Shown: positions 46,674 through 56,038 of the stretch, one piece after another
How positions within the stretch are numbered: the first letter of the stretch is position 1
Layout of the letters: each line of letters starts with the position of its first letter
DNA from: Rhizobium sp. 2MFCol3.1
GTDB lineage: Bacteria; Pseudomonadota; Alphaproteobacteria; Rhizobiales; Rhizobiaceae
Assembly: GCF_000377565.1 (NCBI RefSeq)
Contig: NZ_KB898360.1
Coordinates: 124,001 to 188,000, forward strand
DNA: 64,000 nt
Reading direction: 5' to 3'
Position numbers and translations under genes: made by a program
Notes under the pieces: generated by a model
Database searches by the model: none
Told to the model about the DNA's origin: nothing
Seen by the model: the letters and a program-made list of their open reading frames with translations, nothing else

Positions 46674-47747
46674 TTGAGGGCGCATTACGTATTGGGACGA
46701 TCTCTCTTCGGGATCATGATTGTGGGCTTAGCTGCCACGGGCTGCACCAGCACGCCAAAGACGACAGGCAGCATTCAGACGACCAAGCGTCTGCATACCG
46801 GCACGCCCGGTAAGGTCACCTACAATTACACGACGGAAGACCGCACCTGCCTCAAGCGGGCGATGTATTTCGAATCGCTGCATTCCGACCACGACGGCTA
46901 TATGGCTGTCGGCAGCGTCGTGATGAACCGCCTGACATCCCCTGCTTATCCCAAGTCCATTTGCGGCGTCGTTTCGCAGGCCAAGCAGTTCGCCCCCGGC
47001 GTCATGACCCGTGAGGTCAAGGCACAGGCGGAGCCCGATCTCAACGCTGCCGCCGACGCACTCCTGAAGGGTGAGCGCAATCCCGCCGTCAAGGAAGCCA
47101 TGTTCTTCCATACCGACGGTATGAAGTTCCCCTACGACAACATGCACTACGTGACGGTTGCCGGCGGCAATGCCTTCTACGAGAAGCGCGGCGCCGATGG
47201 CGAGCTGCAGACCCCTTCGCCGCTCCCCGCCTACGAAGTCGCGATGAATTTCGTGCCCGCTCACAGCCAGATGGCGGCACAGTTCGAATTGCTGACGCCA
47301 GCCTCTGCGCCGGCCCGCGAGCCGATCCCGATGGCCGAAGGCGTTGTCGAAACCGCCTACGAAGCACCGGAAAGCGTGCCCGTCCCGCAGGCCGCCCCCA
47401 TGCAGACGACCGCCGAAGCGGTCCGCATGGAAGAGCCGCAGGTTCAGCAGGCACAGGTGCAGCAGGGCCAGATACAGCAGGGACAGGTCCAGACCGCCCA
47501 GCTTCAACCGGCCCAGGTTCAGCAGCAGTTCCAGCAGGCTCGTTTCCAGCAGGTTCAGCCGCAGCAGGTCCAGACCAAGCAGCAGCACGTACTGCAGGTT
47601 CCGGTCCAGCAGGCCTATGTCCCGTCCGAGCCGGCGCCTGCCGCCTTCGAGGCCGTTGCCTACACCGTCCCGACGGCCGTGGCCGTGCCAACGCCGCGCC
47701 CGACGGCCTTCGACACGGCCCGCATGCGCGGCGGCATCGGCGGCTGA
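46674..47747 (+). CDS. SleB-type cell-wall hydrolase lipoprotein with Gln-rich tail
   Basis: A 357-residue exported protein. The start is probably TTG at 46674 (preceded by AGGGGG); the hydrophobic leader ends in ATGC with possible lipidation at Cys24. The SleB/cell-wall hydrolase domain (about 55-175) has the catalytic Glu67 in RAMYFESLHSDHDGYMAVG, then VVMNR and the CGVVSQAKQFAPG block. The last 110 residues are a Val/Gln-Gln repeat (VQQAQVQQGQIQQGQVQ). It is followed by a terminator. Confidence 0.85.
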   Translation: MRAHYVLGRSLFGIMIVGLAATGCTSTPKTTGSIQTTKRLHTGTPGKVTYNYTTEDRTCLKRAMYFESLHSDHDGYMAVGSVVMNRLTSPAYPKSICGVVSQAKQFAPGVMTREVKAQAEPDLNAAADALLKGERNPAVKEAMFFHTDGMKFPYDNMHYVTVAGGNAFYEKRGADGELQTPSPLPAYEVAMNFVPAHSQMAAQFELLTPASAPAREPIPMAEGVVETAYEAPESVPVPQAAPMQTTAEAVRMEEPQVQQAQVQQGQIQQGQVQTAQLQPAQVQQQFQQARFQQVQPQQVQTKQQHVLQVPVQQAYVPSEPAPAAFEAVAYTVPTAVAVPTPRPTAFDTARMRGGIGG

Positions 47748-47775
47748 TCTCAGGCCTCCCGAGACGATCGAACAG

Positions 47776-47809
47776 AAAAGGGTTCCAGCCTGCCGGCGGA
47801 ACCCTTTTT
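47776..47809 (+). terminator. Rho-independent terminator of the cell-wall hydrolase gene
   Basis: AAAAGGGTTCC-(11-base loop)-GGAACCCTTTT forms an 11-base stem with following T residues, about 30 bases after the stop codon. Confidence 0.88.
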
Positions 47810-47896
47810 CTTTGCTTGTCTGTCTGGACTGTCAGGCCGTCGGCCACGCGTCCCAAACCAATAGCGCGTCATCGCTGACGCGCCGGATCGCGATCG

Positions 47897-49588
47897 TCAG
47901 GCCACTCTCGCCAGAGGCGCCATGCCCCGCGCGCTTCGCTCGTCGCCGACCTTGAACTGTCCGATCAGCTCGAACAATGCGCTCGCCTCCGCCGCCAGTT
48001 TGCGGCTGGCAGACGCGGTCTGCTCGACCATCGCCGCATTGCGCTGCGTGTCCTGATCCATCGACATCACGGCCTCGTTGATCTGGCCCAGCGCCTGCGA
48101 TTGCTCGCGCGCCGCCACAACGATGCCCGAGACGTTGTCGTGCACCTGCAGCACCCGCGTCGCGATCGCCTCCAGTGCCGCACCGGTCTTATCAACAAGC
48201 GCCACCCCGTCACGAACCGACGCCTCGCTATCATGGATCAGCGCCTTGATCTCCTTGGCCGCATCGGCCGAACGCTGCGCAAGCTGCCGAACCTCTTGTG
48301 CCACGACCGCGAACCCCTTGCCGGCTTCCCCGGCACGCGCCGCCTCGACGCCAGCGTTCAGCGCCAGGAGATTGGTCTGGAAGGCGATATCGTCGATGAC
48401 GCTGACGATGCCGGCGATCTGGGTCGAGGAACGCTCGATCCGCGCCATCGCGTCCACCGTCTGCTTGACGACATCGGCGGAATCCTGCGCGCTCTTCGTC
48501 GTATCGTCGACCAATCGACCGGCATCCGCCGCACGGCGCGCAGAATCCGATACGGTGGTGGAAATCTCGGTCACCGCCGCTGCGGTTTCTTCCACGGACG
48601 AAGCCTGCGATTCCGAACGGCGGGCGAGATCGTCGGACGCCGCACTGATCTCGCGCGTTCCCGATGCGATCTGCGTCGCGTTCCTGGCGATCGCCTGCAT
48701 AGCCGACCGCAACCGGCCAATCGAAGAGTTGTAATCGGTGCGCAGCGTCTCCAGCGAGGCGATGAAGGGCTTTTCGATCGTCTGGTCCAGATCGCCATCT
48801 GCCATCGCCTGCAGGCCAACGGCGAGCTCCTTGACGGCCCGCACCCGCTCGCTGACATCGGTCGCGAACTTCACGACCTTGAACACCTTGCCGCTCATGT
48901 CGAAGATCGGGTTGTAGGAGGCCTGGATGAACACCTTGCGGCCGCCCTTGCCGATACGCGCGAACTCGTCGGCGGCGAATTGCCCGGCCGCCAGGCTGCG
49001 CCAGAATTCCTTATACTCGGCGCTCTCGGCATAGGCCGGATCGCAGAACATCGAATGATGCCGCCCCCGGATTTCCTCCAGCGTATAGCCGAGCGTCTTC
49101 AGGAAGTTCTCGTTGGCCGTCAGGATATGGCCGTCGGGCGTGAACTCGATCGTTGCCTGCGCGCGCGAGAGCGCATCGAGCTTGCCGGCATCTTCCGCGC
49201 TCTTCAGCTTCGTATCGGTAATGACGGTGGCGAACTTCACGACCTTGTAGGGCGTGCTGCCCTTGAAGACCGGATTGTAGGAGGCTTCGATCCACACTTC
49301 ACGCCCGCCCTTGCCGATGCGCTTGTACTGCCGGCGATCGAATTCGCCCTTGTTTAATTGCTTCCAGAACGCGGCATAATCCGCGCTCTTCGCCTCTTCC
49401 GGCTCTACAAAGATGCTGTGATGCCGCCCGACGATCTCGTCGGCGCGGTATCCCATCGCCTGACAGAAGTTCTCGTTGGCGAAGAGGATGTTGCCTGCCA
49501 TGTCGAATTCGATCACGGCCTGGGAACGGCTGACGGCATCAAGAACGGCCTTGGCGCCGGTCGCGGATCCGAAAGAAAAAAGCTGCAT
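47897..49588 (-). CDS. Soluble methyl-accepting chemotaxis protein with two PAS domains
   Basis: A 563-residue cytoplasmic chemoreceptor. Two PAS domains lie at about 18-125 ([20 protein letters not shown]) and 140-250 ([20 protein letters not shown]), each followed by a PAC motif ending VKFAT. A HAMP-like segment and the MCP signalling coiled coil follow, with the CheA/CheW tip [24 protein letters not shown]. No membrane segment is visible, so it senses intracellular conditions, perhaps redox or oxygen, like McpY-type receptors of rhizobia. The ATG at 49588 (MQLFSFGS) is chosen. Confidence 0.93.
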   Translation of the reverse strand: MQLFSFGSATGAKAVLDAVSRSQAVIEFDMAGNILFANENFCQAMGYRADEIVGRHHSIFVEPEEAKSADYAAFWKQLNKGEFDRRQYKRIGKGGREVWIEASYNPVFKGSTPYKVVKFATVITDTKLKSAEDAGKLDALSRAQATIEFTPDGHILTANENFLKTLGYTLEEIRGRHHSMFCDPAYAESAEYKEFWRSLAAGQFAADEFARIGKGGRKVFIQASYNPIFDMSGKVFKVVKFATDVSERVRAVKELAVGLQAMADGDLDQTIEKPFIASLETLRTDYNSSIGRLRSAMQAIARNATQIASGTREISAASDDLARRSESQASSVEETAAAVTEISTTVSDSARRAADAGRLVDDTTKSAQDSADVVKQTVDAMARIERSSTQIAGIVSVIDDIAFQTNLLALNAGVEAARAGEAGKGFAVVAQEVRQLAQRSADAAKEIKALIHDSEASVRDGVALVDKTGAALEAIATRVLQVHDNVSGIVVAAREQSQALGQINEAVMSMDQDTQRNAAMVEQTASASRKLAAEASALFELIGQFKVGDERSARGMAPLARVA

Positions 49589-49855
49589 TATAATTTGCCT
49601 CAAAACCGAAATGCGGACCGCCGGAAAGGCAAAGATCCAGAATAGTCATTTCAGCGGCAAGATTTGCAGCGAATTCTTTCCGTTCGATTAATGTTCATCC
49701 CATGCGGGCATCTTGTGAGACAAGTAACCGCATGATCCAGCAGAAGAAACAACCATCGCGACGCAGAGCTGCCGCACAACAACCACTGCTGTCAAACATC
49801 GCCTATGGCCAACAAAACCAGCCCTGATCCCGTTCGGTTTTGCGCAACCCTCAGT

Positions 49856-50668
49856 TTAGCGCCGCAGGATCGCCACCGCCGCGTCATAGACCGCCTGGCT
49901 GCCGGCGGCGATGATCGAGCCGCCATTCTCCGGCCGCCCGCCATCCCAGGTGGTGATGATCCCGCCCGCCTTCTCGATGACCGGAATGATCCCGCCGACA
50001 TCGTAGGGCTTCAGGCCGTTTTCGACCACGAGATCGATATGCCCGGCCGCCAGAAGCGCATAGGCGTAGCAATCGGTGCCATAGCGGAAGAGCCGCACCT
50101 GGCTCTCGATCTCGCGATACCGATCCATCTCGGTGCCCGTAAACAGATGCGGCGAGGTGGTGAACAGGATCGCATCGGAAAGCCCGGCGCAATCGCGCAC
50201 CTGAAGCTTCCGCTCGCCCTCGGGACCGGTGTAGTAGGAGCCGCTCTCATCGGCGAAATAGCGCTCGCCGGTAAACGGCTGCTCGATCATTCCCATGATC
50301 GCCCGGCCGTTCCTGTAAAGGCCGATCAGCGTGCCCCAGACGGGAACGCCCGAGATGAACGCCCGCGTGCCGTCGATCGGATCGATCACCCATACATGCT
50401 CGCGGTCGAGCCCGACATTGCCGAACTCCTCGCCGAGAATGCCGTGCTCGGGAAAATTCTGTTCGATCAGCGCCCGGATCGCCACTTCCGCTGCCCGGTC
50501 GCCCTCGGTGACGGGGTCGAAGCCCGACGCCAGCTTGTTTGTCACGCCGGTCCCGGAGCGAAACCGCGGCAGCGTCTCGGCTTTGGCGGCTTCCGCGAGG
50601 CGATTGAAGAAGGTGCGATCAGGAAACATGAGGGACATCCGTGTGAGACCGTCGATGCTGCTTTCCAT
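49856..50668 (-). CDS. hisN: Histidinol-phosphatase, inositol monophosphatase family
   Basis: A 270-residue magnesium-dependent phosphatase. Metal-binding motifs are DPVTEGDRAAE, ILGEEFG, DPIDGTRAFISG and, near the end, KPYDVGGIIPVIEKAGG. The sequence is of the HisN type (histidinol phosphate to histidinol) rather than SuhB, but the families are close, so the substrate is an inference. The N-terminal start is unclear: ATG at 50668 is the longest; MSLMFPDRTFF at 50638 or 50629 is equally possible. It is divergent from the suhB/MmgR sRNA. Confidence 0.85.
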   Translation of the reverse strand: MESSIDGLTRMSLMFPDRTFFNRLAEAAKAETLPRFRSGTGVTNKLASGFDPVTEGDRAAEVAIRALIEQNFPEHGILGEEFGNVGLDREHVWVIDPIDGTRAFISGVPVWGTLIGLYRNGRAIMGMIEQPFTGERYFADESGSYYTGPEGERKLQVRDCAGLSDAILFTTSPHLFTGTEMDRYREIESQVRLFRYGTDCYAYALLAAGHIDLVVENGLKPYDVGGIIPVIEKAGGIITTWDGGRPENGGSIIAAGSQAVYDAAVAILRR

Positions 50669-50747
50669 AGCCGAAAAGGCTCATTTTGCAAACGCAAGCA
50701 GCAATTTTTAGCCGGCTGCACATATTTTGCGCACCGCAATAAAATGA

Positions 50748-50776
50748 TTGACAATTGTGCACTGCAATAGTAGCGT
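50748..50776 (+). promoter_or_regulatory. Promoter of the suhB/MmgR-like sRNA
   Basis: A perfect -35 box TTGACA at 50748-50753 is followed after 17 bases by TAGCGT (50771-50776) as a poor -10. A start near 50781 fits the expected sRNA end. Confidence 0.5.
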
Positions 50777-50780
50777 CTCC

Positions 50781-50858
50781 TCACAGTCTTCTGACTGTAA
50801 ATACCCTCCTTGGGTGTTTCCTCCCTAGACTTGGACCGCCGCAAGGCGGTCTTTTTTT
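50781..50858 (+). ncRNA. mmgR: suhB/MmgR (alpha-r8) family small RNA
   Basis: About 78 bases with no reading frame. It folds as hairpin 1 (ACAGTC-TTCT-GACTGT, 50783-50798), a small ACCC/GGGT hairpin (50803-50815), the single-stranded UUUCCUCCCU (50817-50826), and a terminator stem GACCGCC-GCAA-GGCGGTC (50834-50851) with seven T. Length and the UUUCCUCCCU signature match the alphaproteobacterial suhB RNA, known in Sinorhizobium as MmgR. Its place beside an inositol-monophosphatase-family gene is also typical. Confidence 0.82.
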
Positions 50859-50998
50859 GTCGGGTTGGAAGCAGGCCGGAACCATCGCAGGCGCGGAGAC
50901 ACGAAAAACCCGCCGCCGCGACAGGCAACCTACCGCAACTTCACGACAGCAATACTGCGTTGGAATACCACGCGATCAGACGCGCGCGAAAAAACCGC

Positions 50999-51880
50999 CT
51001 ACTCCGCGGCCAGCGCCGTATCGCCGGCGAACTTGGCGACGTAGTCGGCCATCTGGCGCATGAAGGACGTGATCGCGGCGGCCACGAGCGGGAAATCGGC
51101 GCGCCGCTCGAGCGTCACCTCGTCGACATAGATCGAGCGGTTGACCTCGATCTGCAGCGCGTGCAGGCCGCGCGAGGGGCGGCCGTAGTGCTCGGTGATG
51201 AAGCCGCCGGCATAGGGTTTGTTGCGGATCGCGGCAAAACCCATCTCCTCGAAGATGCTGACGGCCATGCGCGACAACTCAGCAGAAGCACTCGTGCCGT
51301 AGCGATCGCCGATGATGAAATCCGGCCGCGAGGTGGCGCCCGCGACGCGGATATTGCCCGGCATCGAGTGGCAGTCGATCAACACGCCGAAGCCGAACTG
51401 CACATGCGTGCGTGCGATCAGCCGGCGCAGAGCGGCGTGATAGGGCTTGTAGACCGCCTCGATGCGATCGAGCGCTTCCTGCACCGGCAGGCGACGCGCG
51501 TAGATCTCCATGTTCTCGGCGACGATCCTGGGGATCGTCCCGAGACCGCCGGCCACGCGCAGCGAGTTGATATTGGCGTAGGCAGGCAGGAGCCCGTCGA
51601 ACATGCGGGGATCGAGCTCGTAGGGCTCGCGGTTGACGTCGAGATAGGCGCGCGGAAAATTGGCGAGAAGCAGCGGCGCGCCGAGCGCGCCGGCCGCCGA
51701 AAACAGCTCGTCGACATAATGGTCTTCCGAGCGGCGGATCGAAATCCCCTGCAATCTGGACTGCGCGATGAATTCGGGCGGATAGATGCGGCCGCTATGG
51801 GGGGAATTGTAGACGAATGGAATGGTATGCGACGCGGGTTCCCGTATCTCAAAAAGCTCGTACGCGGGAATCTCGTCCAC
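50999..51880 (-). CDS. hutG: N-formylglutamate amidohydrolase
   Basis: A 293-residue enzyme that releases formate from N-formylglutamate, the end of one histidine-degradation route. Family blocks are PFVYNSPHSGRIYP, SEDHYVDELF, LDVNREPYELDPRMFDG, GVLIDCHSMPG and GGFITEHYGRP. A GTG at 51880 (VDEIPAYELFEI) is preferred because AGAGGGAAACAG is its SD sequence; the ATG at 51952 adds a poorly plausible 24 residues. No other hut gene is in the window, so a role in another formyl-amino acid pathway is possible. Confidence 0.88.
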   Translation of the reverse strand: MDEIPAYELFEIREPASHTIPFVYNSPHSGRIYPPEFIAQSRLQGISIRRSEDHYVDELFSAAGALGAPLLLANFPRAYLDVNREPYELDPRMFDGLLPAYANINSLRVAGGLGTIPRIVAENMEIYARRLPVQEALDRIEAVYKPYHAALRRLIARTHVQFGFGVLIDCHSMPGNIRVAGATSRPDFIIGDRYGTSASAELSRMAVSIFEEMGFAAIRNKPYAGGFITEHYGRPSRGLHALQIEVNRSIYVDEVTLERRADFPLVAAAITSFMRQMADYVAKFAGDTALAAE

Positions 51881-52067
51881 CTGTTTCCCTCTTAACCATG
51901 CTGGCAGGCAGCTATCTTGCCCATGTTGCCAGTTGAAGGCCGCCAAGTCCATACTATCTCATGGGGATGACGCTTTGCACAGGCGCTTCACCGGTTGTTT
52001 ACCGGCCGAAATCTAGTGTAAATGACCAATACTCACGCATAAATTCCACTGATCAGCGGTCTGGATA

Positions 52068-52430
52068 ATGACTCAGAAGATACTTCTTGCAGAAGACGAC
52101 AACGACATGCGCCGCTTCCTTGTGAAGGCGCTCGAAAAGGCAGGCTACAAGGTCCTGTCCTACGACAACGGCGCCAGCGCATACGACCGCCTTCGCGAAG
52201 AACCCTTTTCCCTTCTTCTCACCGATATCGTCATGCCCGAAATGGACGGCATCGAGTTGGCGCGCCGCGCCACCGAGCTCGATCCCGACCTCAAGGTGAT
52301 GTTCATCACCGGTTTTGCGGCCGTCGCGCTCAACCCTGATTCGAAGGCACCGAAGGACGCGAAGGTCCTTTCCAAGCCTTTCCACCTCCGCGACCTCGTT
52401 GACGAAGTCAATAAAATGCTTGCGGCCTAA
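52068..52430 (+). CDS. cpdR: Single-domain response regulator CpdR
   Basis: A 120-residue receiver-only protein. Phosphoacceptor is Asp53 (LLLTDIVMPEMDG), with the acidic pair Asp10/Asp11 and the Lys in LSKPF. Sequence matches CpdR, which in its unphosphorylated form delivers substrates to ClpXP and so controls CtrA and cell-cycle progress. In rhizobia it is also needed for bacteroid development. It has its own promoter region and precedes tRNA-Val. Confidence 0.92.
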   Translation: MTQKILLAEDDNDMRRFLVKALEKAGYKVLSYDNGASAYDRLREEPFSLLLTDIVMPEMDGIELARRATELDPDLKVMFITGFAAVALNPDSKAPKDAKVLSKPFHLRDLVDEVNKMLAA

Positions 52431-52513
52431 GGGTTCTGTGGGCGCATGTCACAAATCTGAAAAAGGCCTATTGACGGCCAAATAGGTTTGTGGTCTATGC
52501 GCCGACATCGGAT

Positions 52514-52588
<75 letters not shown>

Positions 52589-52610
52589 TCCAGATTAGAC
52601 TGAATAGTCA

Positions 52611-52645
52611 AGGGCTTAGCGAGAAATCGCTGAGCCCTTCTTCGT
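52611..52645 (+). terminator. Terminator after tRNA-Val
   Basis: AGGGCTTAGCGA-GAAA-TCGCTGAGCCCT forms a 12-base stem with one mismatch, followed by TCTTCGTTT. It should end the tRNA transcript; the run of T is interrupted. Confidence 0.75.
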
Positions 52646-52869
52646 TTCGCCAACCGGCGATCCAAAGCGCGCAACCGACGCTCCGTCGGCGGATCATACT
52701 TCACCCGGCGACGCGGCCCGCGCCGATCCGCCAGCTGCGACCCGGCACCGACCCACCCGCTTCAAACCCTGTCCACACCCCAACCTCGTTCAGAATCCAT
52801 TAAGCCAACCAATGCCATCTTCTGGGCATGTTGAGTGGCTATCGAGCCTCTCGATCTTAACGGAGACGC

Positions 52870-53241
52870 ATGCGAATGAAGAAGATGGCTCTGTACGCCG
52901 TGGTTGCCGCAACCACGTTCAGCAGCGTCCTGGCGACCACCGCGCCGGCAATGGCGCAGTATTACGACCGTCGCCCGCCGGGCTATGGTTACCGCGACCA
53001 GCCGCCACCCCCGCCCCCGCGCCGCCACCATCACAACAATGATGGCGCCGTCATCGCCGGTGGTCTTGCGGCTGGCGTGATCGGCGGCCTGATCGGCGGC
53101 GCGATTGCCAACGGCAATTCCGGCCCGCGCTACATTGATCCGCCACCGCCGCCCCCGCCACGCTGCTGGTTCGAGGATCGCCAGGTGCAGAACGCCTATG
53201 ACGGCGGCTACCACATGGAAAGCATCCGCGTCTGCCGTTAA
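52870..53241 (+). CDS. Small exported protein with glycine-zipper segment
   Basis: A 123-residue protein. Signal peptide ends PAMA-QY. The mature part begins with a Pro/Tyr/Arg-rich stretch (YDRRPPGYGYRDQPPPPPP), then a glycine-zipper-like segment (GAVIAGGLAAGVIGGLIGGAIANG), then a Pro-rich piece and two cysteines (CWFEDRQVQNAYDG...RVC). Similar small proteins are common in rhizobia; the role is unknown, perhaps envelope-associated. The ATG at 52870 has GGAGACGC before it. Confidence 0.82.
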   Translation: MRMKKMALYAVVAATTFSSVLATTAPAMAQYYDRRPPGYGYRDQPPPPPPRRHHHNNDGAVIAGGLAAGVIGGLIGGAIANGNSGPRYIDPPPPPPPRCWFEDRQVQNAYDGGYHMESIRVCR

Positions 53242-53281
53242 CGATGTCGGGCATTGTGCCCGGCACCAAAGCAGCAACCAC

Positions 53282-53304
53282 CGCCCCGGTCTCCGGGGCG
53301 TTTT
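53282..53304 (+). terminator. Rho-independent terminator
   Basis: CGCCCCGG-TCT-CCGGGGCG forms a perfect 8-base stem followed by TTTT, 40 bases after the stop of the glycine-zipper protein gene. Confidence 0.88.
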
Positions 53305-53396
53305 GCTGTCAGGTCTGGCGCAACACAGGCGCTGAAACGAAAAGAGGCCCGGCGTTTCGGCCGGACCTCCTCATGTCGTGCGAACCGCGCAAGCGC

Positions 53397-53732
53397 TTAT
53401 TCGTGGATCGTATAGGAGCCCATTTCGCAGAGGTTCTGCGTGTCGGTGGTCGTGTCGAGGTTGGAGCCTTCCTCGAACTCGAACTTCATGTCGTATTTGC
53501 AGACGTCGCGACCGTCGCCGATGGTGATGTCCATGCTCTCGCCCGGGTTCAGCACCTGCTTGCCGAAGACGTCGTCTTCCCACTCGTTGACGCCAACGGG
53601 CGAGGTATAGAAATTGGTAAGCACCGAGTTGGTGCCGTTCTTCAGCGTGAAGACCAGGTCTTCCGCGTGCGAGACGCCTGCAAATGCCAGAAATGCGATG
53701 GCGGAGACCGCCGACAGCGTGATGTTTCTCAT
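53397..53732 (-). CDS. Small periplasmic protein of unknown function
   Basis: A 111-residue exported protein. Signal peptide ends VSHA-ED. Mature pattern is LVFTLKNGTNSVLTNFYTSP, then WEDDVFG, LNPGESMDITIGDGRDVCKYD and a second cysteine near the end (NLCEMGSYTIHE). This pattern belongs to a widespread alphaproteobacterial family of small periplasmic proteins without known function; two cysteines suggest a disulphide. The ATG at 53732 follows GAGGGGAAAC; the longer frame to 53852 is not supported. Confidence 0.85.
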   Translation of the reverse strand: MRNITLSAVSAIAFLAFAGVSHAEDLVFTLKNGTNSVLTNFYTSPVGVNEWEDDVFGKQVLNPGESMDITIGDGRDVCKYDMKFEFEEGSNLDTTTDTQNLCEMGSYTIHE

Positions 53733-53950
53733 GTTTCCCCTCAAAACGCCCCACACGGGGCGCGACGGTCTTATTATCGGATGAGCATATGTAAAAGTGG
53801 TTTCGGCAGCCATTTCTGGTGGCTTTTCTTGGGCTGCGAAGTTGTGTGCCATGACATTGAAAGTCTAGCGTGCTGACCAATTTCGAACACAGTAGAATGT
53901 CATGGCCTCGGTGCTGTGGCGACAAGCTTTAGGCATGACGAGGTATTGAA

Positions 53951-54430
53951 ATGAAACTGGTAATCCTGACCGCCGGCGCACTTCTGTCGGCATCGATCGC
54001 GCAGGCAGCGGGCACGGCACAGCAGAACTTTCCAGGCGCCCCCGGCGCGCTGACGCTGGCCGGCCGATGCAGCAAGCTTGTCGTCGGCAAGGTCGACGTG
54101 TCCAAGCCCTGCCAGAACGAAATCGCCAGCGTCACGCTGGTCAACGGTCAGGTCACCTTCATCTTTTCCGCCGAAGGCAAGATGCTCGGCTTTCAGGGCG
54201 ACGGCACCAAGATCAAGCCGGCATCAGCAGGCAATGTCACGCTGCCGCTCGATATGGTGGTGACGGGCGCCGGCCAGAAGATGACCGGCCAGGTCAAGGT
54301 CTCGGGAAGCTGCACGCTCGGCAACCCCTATGACGGCAAGCCGGTCGCGATCGAGTGCAGCGCCAAGAGCACCGACACGGCCTTCTCCGCCGTCTTCAAG
54401 ACCAACGGCAAGGCGCCGAAGCAGAAGTAA
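53951..54430 (+). CDS. Small exported protein of unknown function
   Basis: A 159-residue protein. Signal peptide MKLVILTAGALLSASIAQA then a mature beta-rich sequence with cysteines at GRCSKL, KPCQNEI, GSCTLG and IECSAK that could form two disulphide bonds. No domain recognised. It is convergent with the SNase-like gene, 13 bases apart. Confidence 0.75.
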   Translation: MKLVILTAGALLSASIAQAAGTAQQNFPGAPGALTLAGRCSKLVVGKVDVSKPCQNEIASVTLVNGQVTFIFSAEGKMLGFQGDGTKIKPASAGNVTLPLDMVVTGAGQKMTGQVKVSGSCTLGNPYDGKPVAIECSAKSTDTAFSAVFKTNGKAPKQK

Positions 54431-54443
54431 GCCTAGACGATCT

Positions 54444-55193
54444 TCAGGCGCACCAGGCGCCCTTGCCCGGCTTGCGTGCCAAGCCTTCATCCACCAGCTG
54501 CGCGCCGATCGAGCGGCCGTCGCGCGAGATGACGCGGGGTGCTGCCCCCTTGTCGGGCTGGCCGGCGGCGTTCATCGAGAACGATCCGGCATTCAGAAGA
54601 TTGAGCAGCCGGAGCTTGGCTGCGAAGCCGGCCTTGCGCTCGCCGTCGCAGCGCGCATTGTCGATGCCGGGGCTGACGATATCGGCGATCACGATCTTCT
54701 CGCCCTTGTACCAGAAGGTGCTGCCGTCGGCGACGCAGTTGATATGCTCGCCCTGCCCGCAATAGCCGAAGGCAGCCTTGGCGGATTGCGTCTGCGCCGG
54801 TGAAATGGACGCTGGCGAGATGGAAACGGGCTCCGCCCTCTCGGAAGCGGACCCCTTGGACGATGGGATCGGCACGGCCGCCGGCGGGATGATCTTGGAG
54901 ACCGGCGCGATCGATGCCGTCTGCCTCGGTCCCGTGTCACGGCTCGTATCCTTGATGGCCTCACGCACCGCATCGCGCTCGCGTGTGTTCTTCGCCACGC
55001 TGACCGGCCGCGAAGCCGAAGGCGCATGCGAGGCGAGCAACGGCTTCACGCTCTTCCAGTTGTCGTAGACGGCGATGCCGCCAAAGGCGAGCGCACCCAC
55101 GACCACCCAGGGAAGCGGGCTGCCGCCTCCGCTCTTCCTCGCTCCCGCCCGCGAGCGTGTCGATGTCTTGCGGCGTGTCGCTGTCTTGGCCAT
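54444..55193 (-). CDS. Membrane-anchored SNase-like (thermonuclease fold) protein with degenerate active site
   Basis: A 249-residue protein with a Ser/Arg/Lys-rich N-terminus, one membrane helix (WVVVGALAFGGIAVYDNW), a long disordered linker and a C-terminal thermonuclease-like domain (INCVADGSTFWYKGEKIVIADIVSP ... RCDGERKAGFAAKLRLLNLLNAG). Compared with staphylococcal nuclease, the metal site DGD reads DGS, the position of catalytic Arg35 is Val and that of Glu43 is Gly. The fold seems kept but catalysis lost; this is an alignment by eye. The ATG at 55193 starts MAKTATRRKTS. Confidence 0.75.
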   Translation of the reverse strand: MAKTATRRKTSTRSRAGARKSGGGSPLPWVVVGALAFGGIAVYDNWKSVKPLLASHAPSASRPVSVAKNTRERDAVREAIKDTSRDTGPRQTASIAPVSKIIPPAAVPIPSSKGSASERAEPVSISPASISPAQTQSAKAAFGYCGQGEHINCVADGSTFWYKGEKIVIADIVSPGIDNARCDGERKAGFAAKLRLLNLLNAGSFSMNAAGQPDKGAAPRVISRDGRSIGAQLVDEGLARKPGKGAWCA

Positions 55194-55474
55194 GGCGTCC
55201 CGATTCCCGTGATGGCCGATTATCGCCGCGCAATCCTTTCCGAAAGGTTGGCAAGCGGCGTTTGCCCCCGGCAAGTTTCGCCTCGCACGTTACCTTTGCC
55301 CCCGCCGCCACATCATCGCGCCATTTGCCGGCTAGTGCCCTCCGCTCACGTTTGATTGAAGGCGCCGGTCGCCGAAATCGCTGGCATGGCCTGACCCCGC
55401 TCCCCATCTGAGGCGCGATCGCTGCGACAGCGATGATGGAAAAGCCACGATGGCTGCTGAGAAGAAGTAAACGC

Positions 55475-56038
55475 ATGACGCGACGATATCTGAGACTTCT
55501 GAAGTGGCCGGCAGGCCTCGCGCTTGGCGCCATGCTCCTGGTCCTCGGCCATGCCGGCATTGGCCAGCTCACCGGAAATTTCCACGAAGTCATCGCCGGC
55601 GAGCTCTACCGCTCCGCCCAGCCGAGCGGCTCCGACATTGCCACCTATGCCGATACCTACGGCATCAAGACGATCGTCAACCTGCGCGACGAGGAGCGCA
55701 CCGACTGGTACCGCAATGAGGCGGCCGCCGCTGAAAAGGCCGGCATCACTCTCATCGATTTCCCGATGTCCTCGTCGAAGCTATTGCCGATCCCCGAAGC
55801 CGAGCGCCTCGCCAAGCTGATGGCGGATGCACCCAAGCCGCTCCTCATCCACTGCGAACACGGCGCCAACCGCACGGGCCTCGCCTCCGCGATCTATGTC
55901 GGCGCCGTCGGCAAGCTCAGCGAGGCCTTCGCCGAATTCCAGCTCAGCCCCTACTTCGGCCACTTCGCCCTCCCCGGCATCGGCCGCTACGAACTCACCC
56001 GCTCCTGGGACGCCTTCGAGGAAACGATTGGGTTTTGA
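55475..56038 (+). CDS. Membrane-anchored dual-specificity/tyrosine phosphatase
   Basis: A 187-residue protein with one N-terminal membrane helix (residues 11-28) and a DSP-type phosphatase domain. The P-loop HCEHGANRTG gives Cys127 and Arg133 (CX5R); a general acid is likely in the segment DFPMSS. Such proteins, common in rhizobia, face the periplasm. The start at 55475 (MTRRYLRLLKW) follows GAGAAGAAG; ATGs at 55433 and 55436 would add 14 residues. Confidence 0.88.
   Translation: MTRRYLRLLKWPAGLALGAMLLVLGHAGIGQLTGNFHEVIAGELYRSAQPSGSDIATYADTYGIKTIVNLRDEERTDWYRNEAAAAEKAGITLIDFPMSSSKLLPIPEAERLAKLMADAPKPLLIHCEHGANRTGLASAIYVGAVGKLSEAFAEFQLSPYFGHFALPGIGRYELTRSWDAFEETIGF

Noticed and set aside
47440..47600. 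Repeats near 47.5 kb as a CRISPR-like array
   Set aside because: They are in-frame Gln/Val codon repeats in the cell-wall hydrolase gene, without spacers of constant length.
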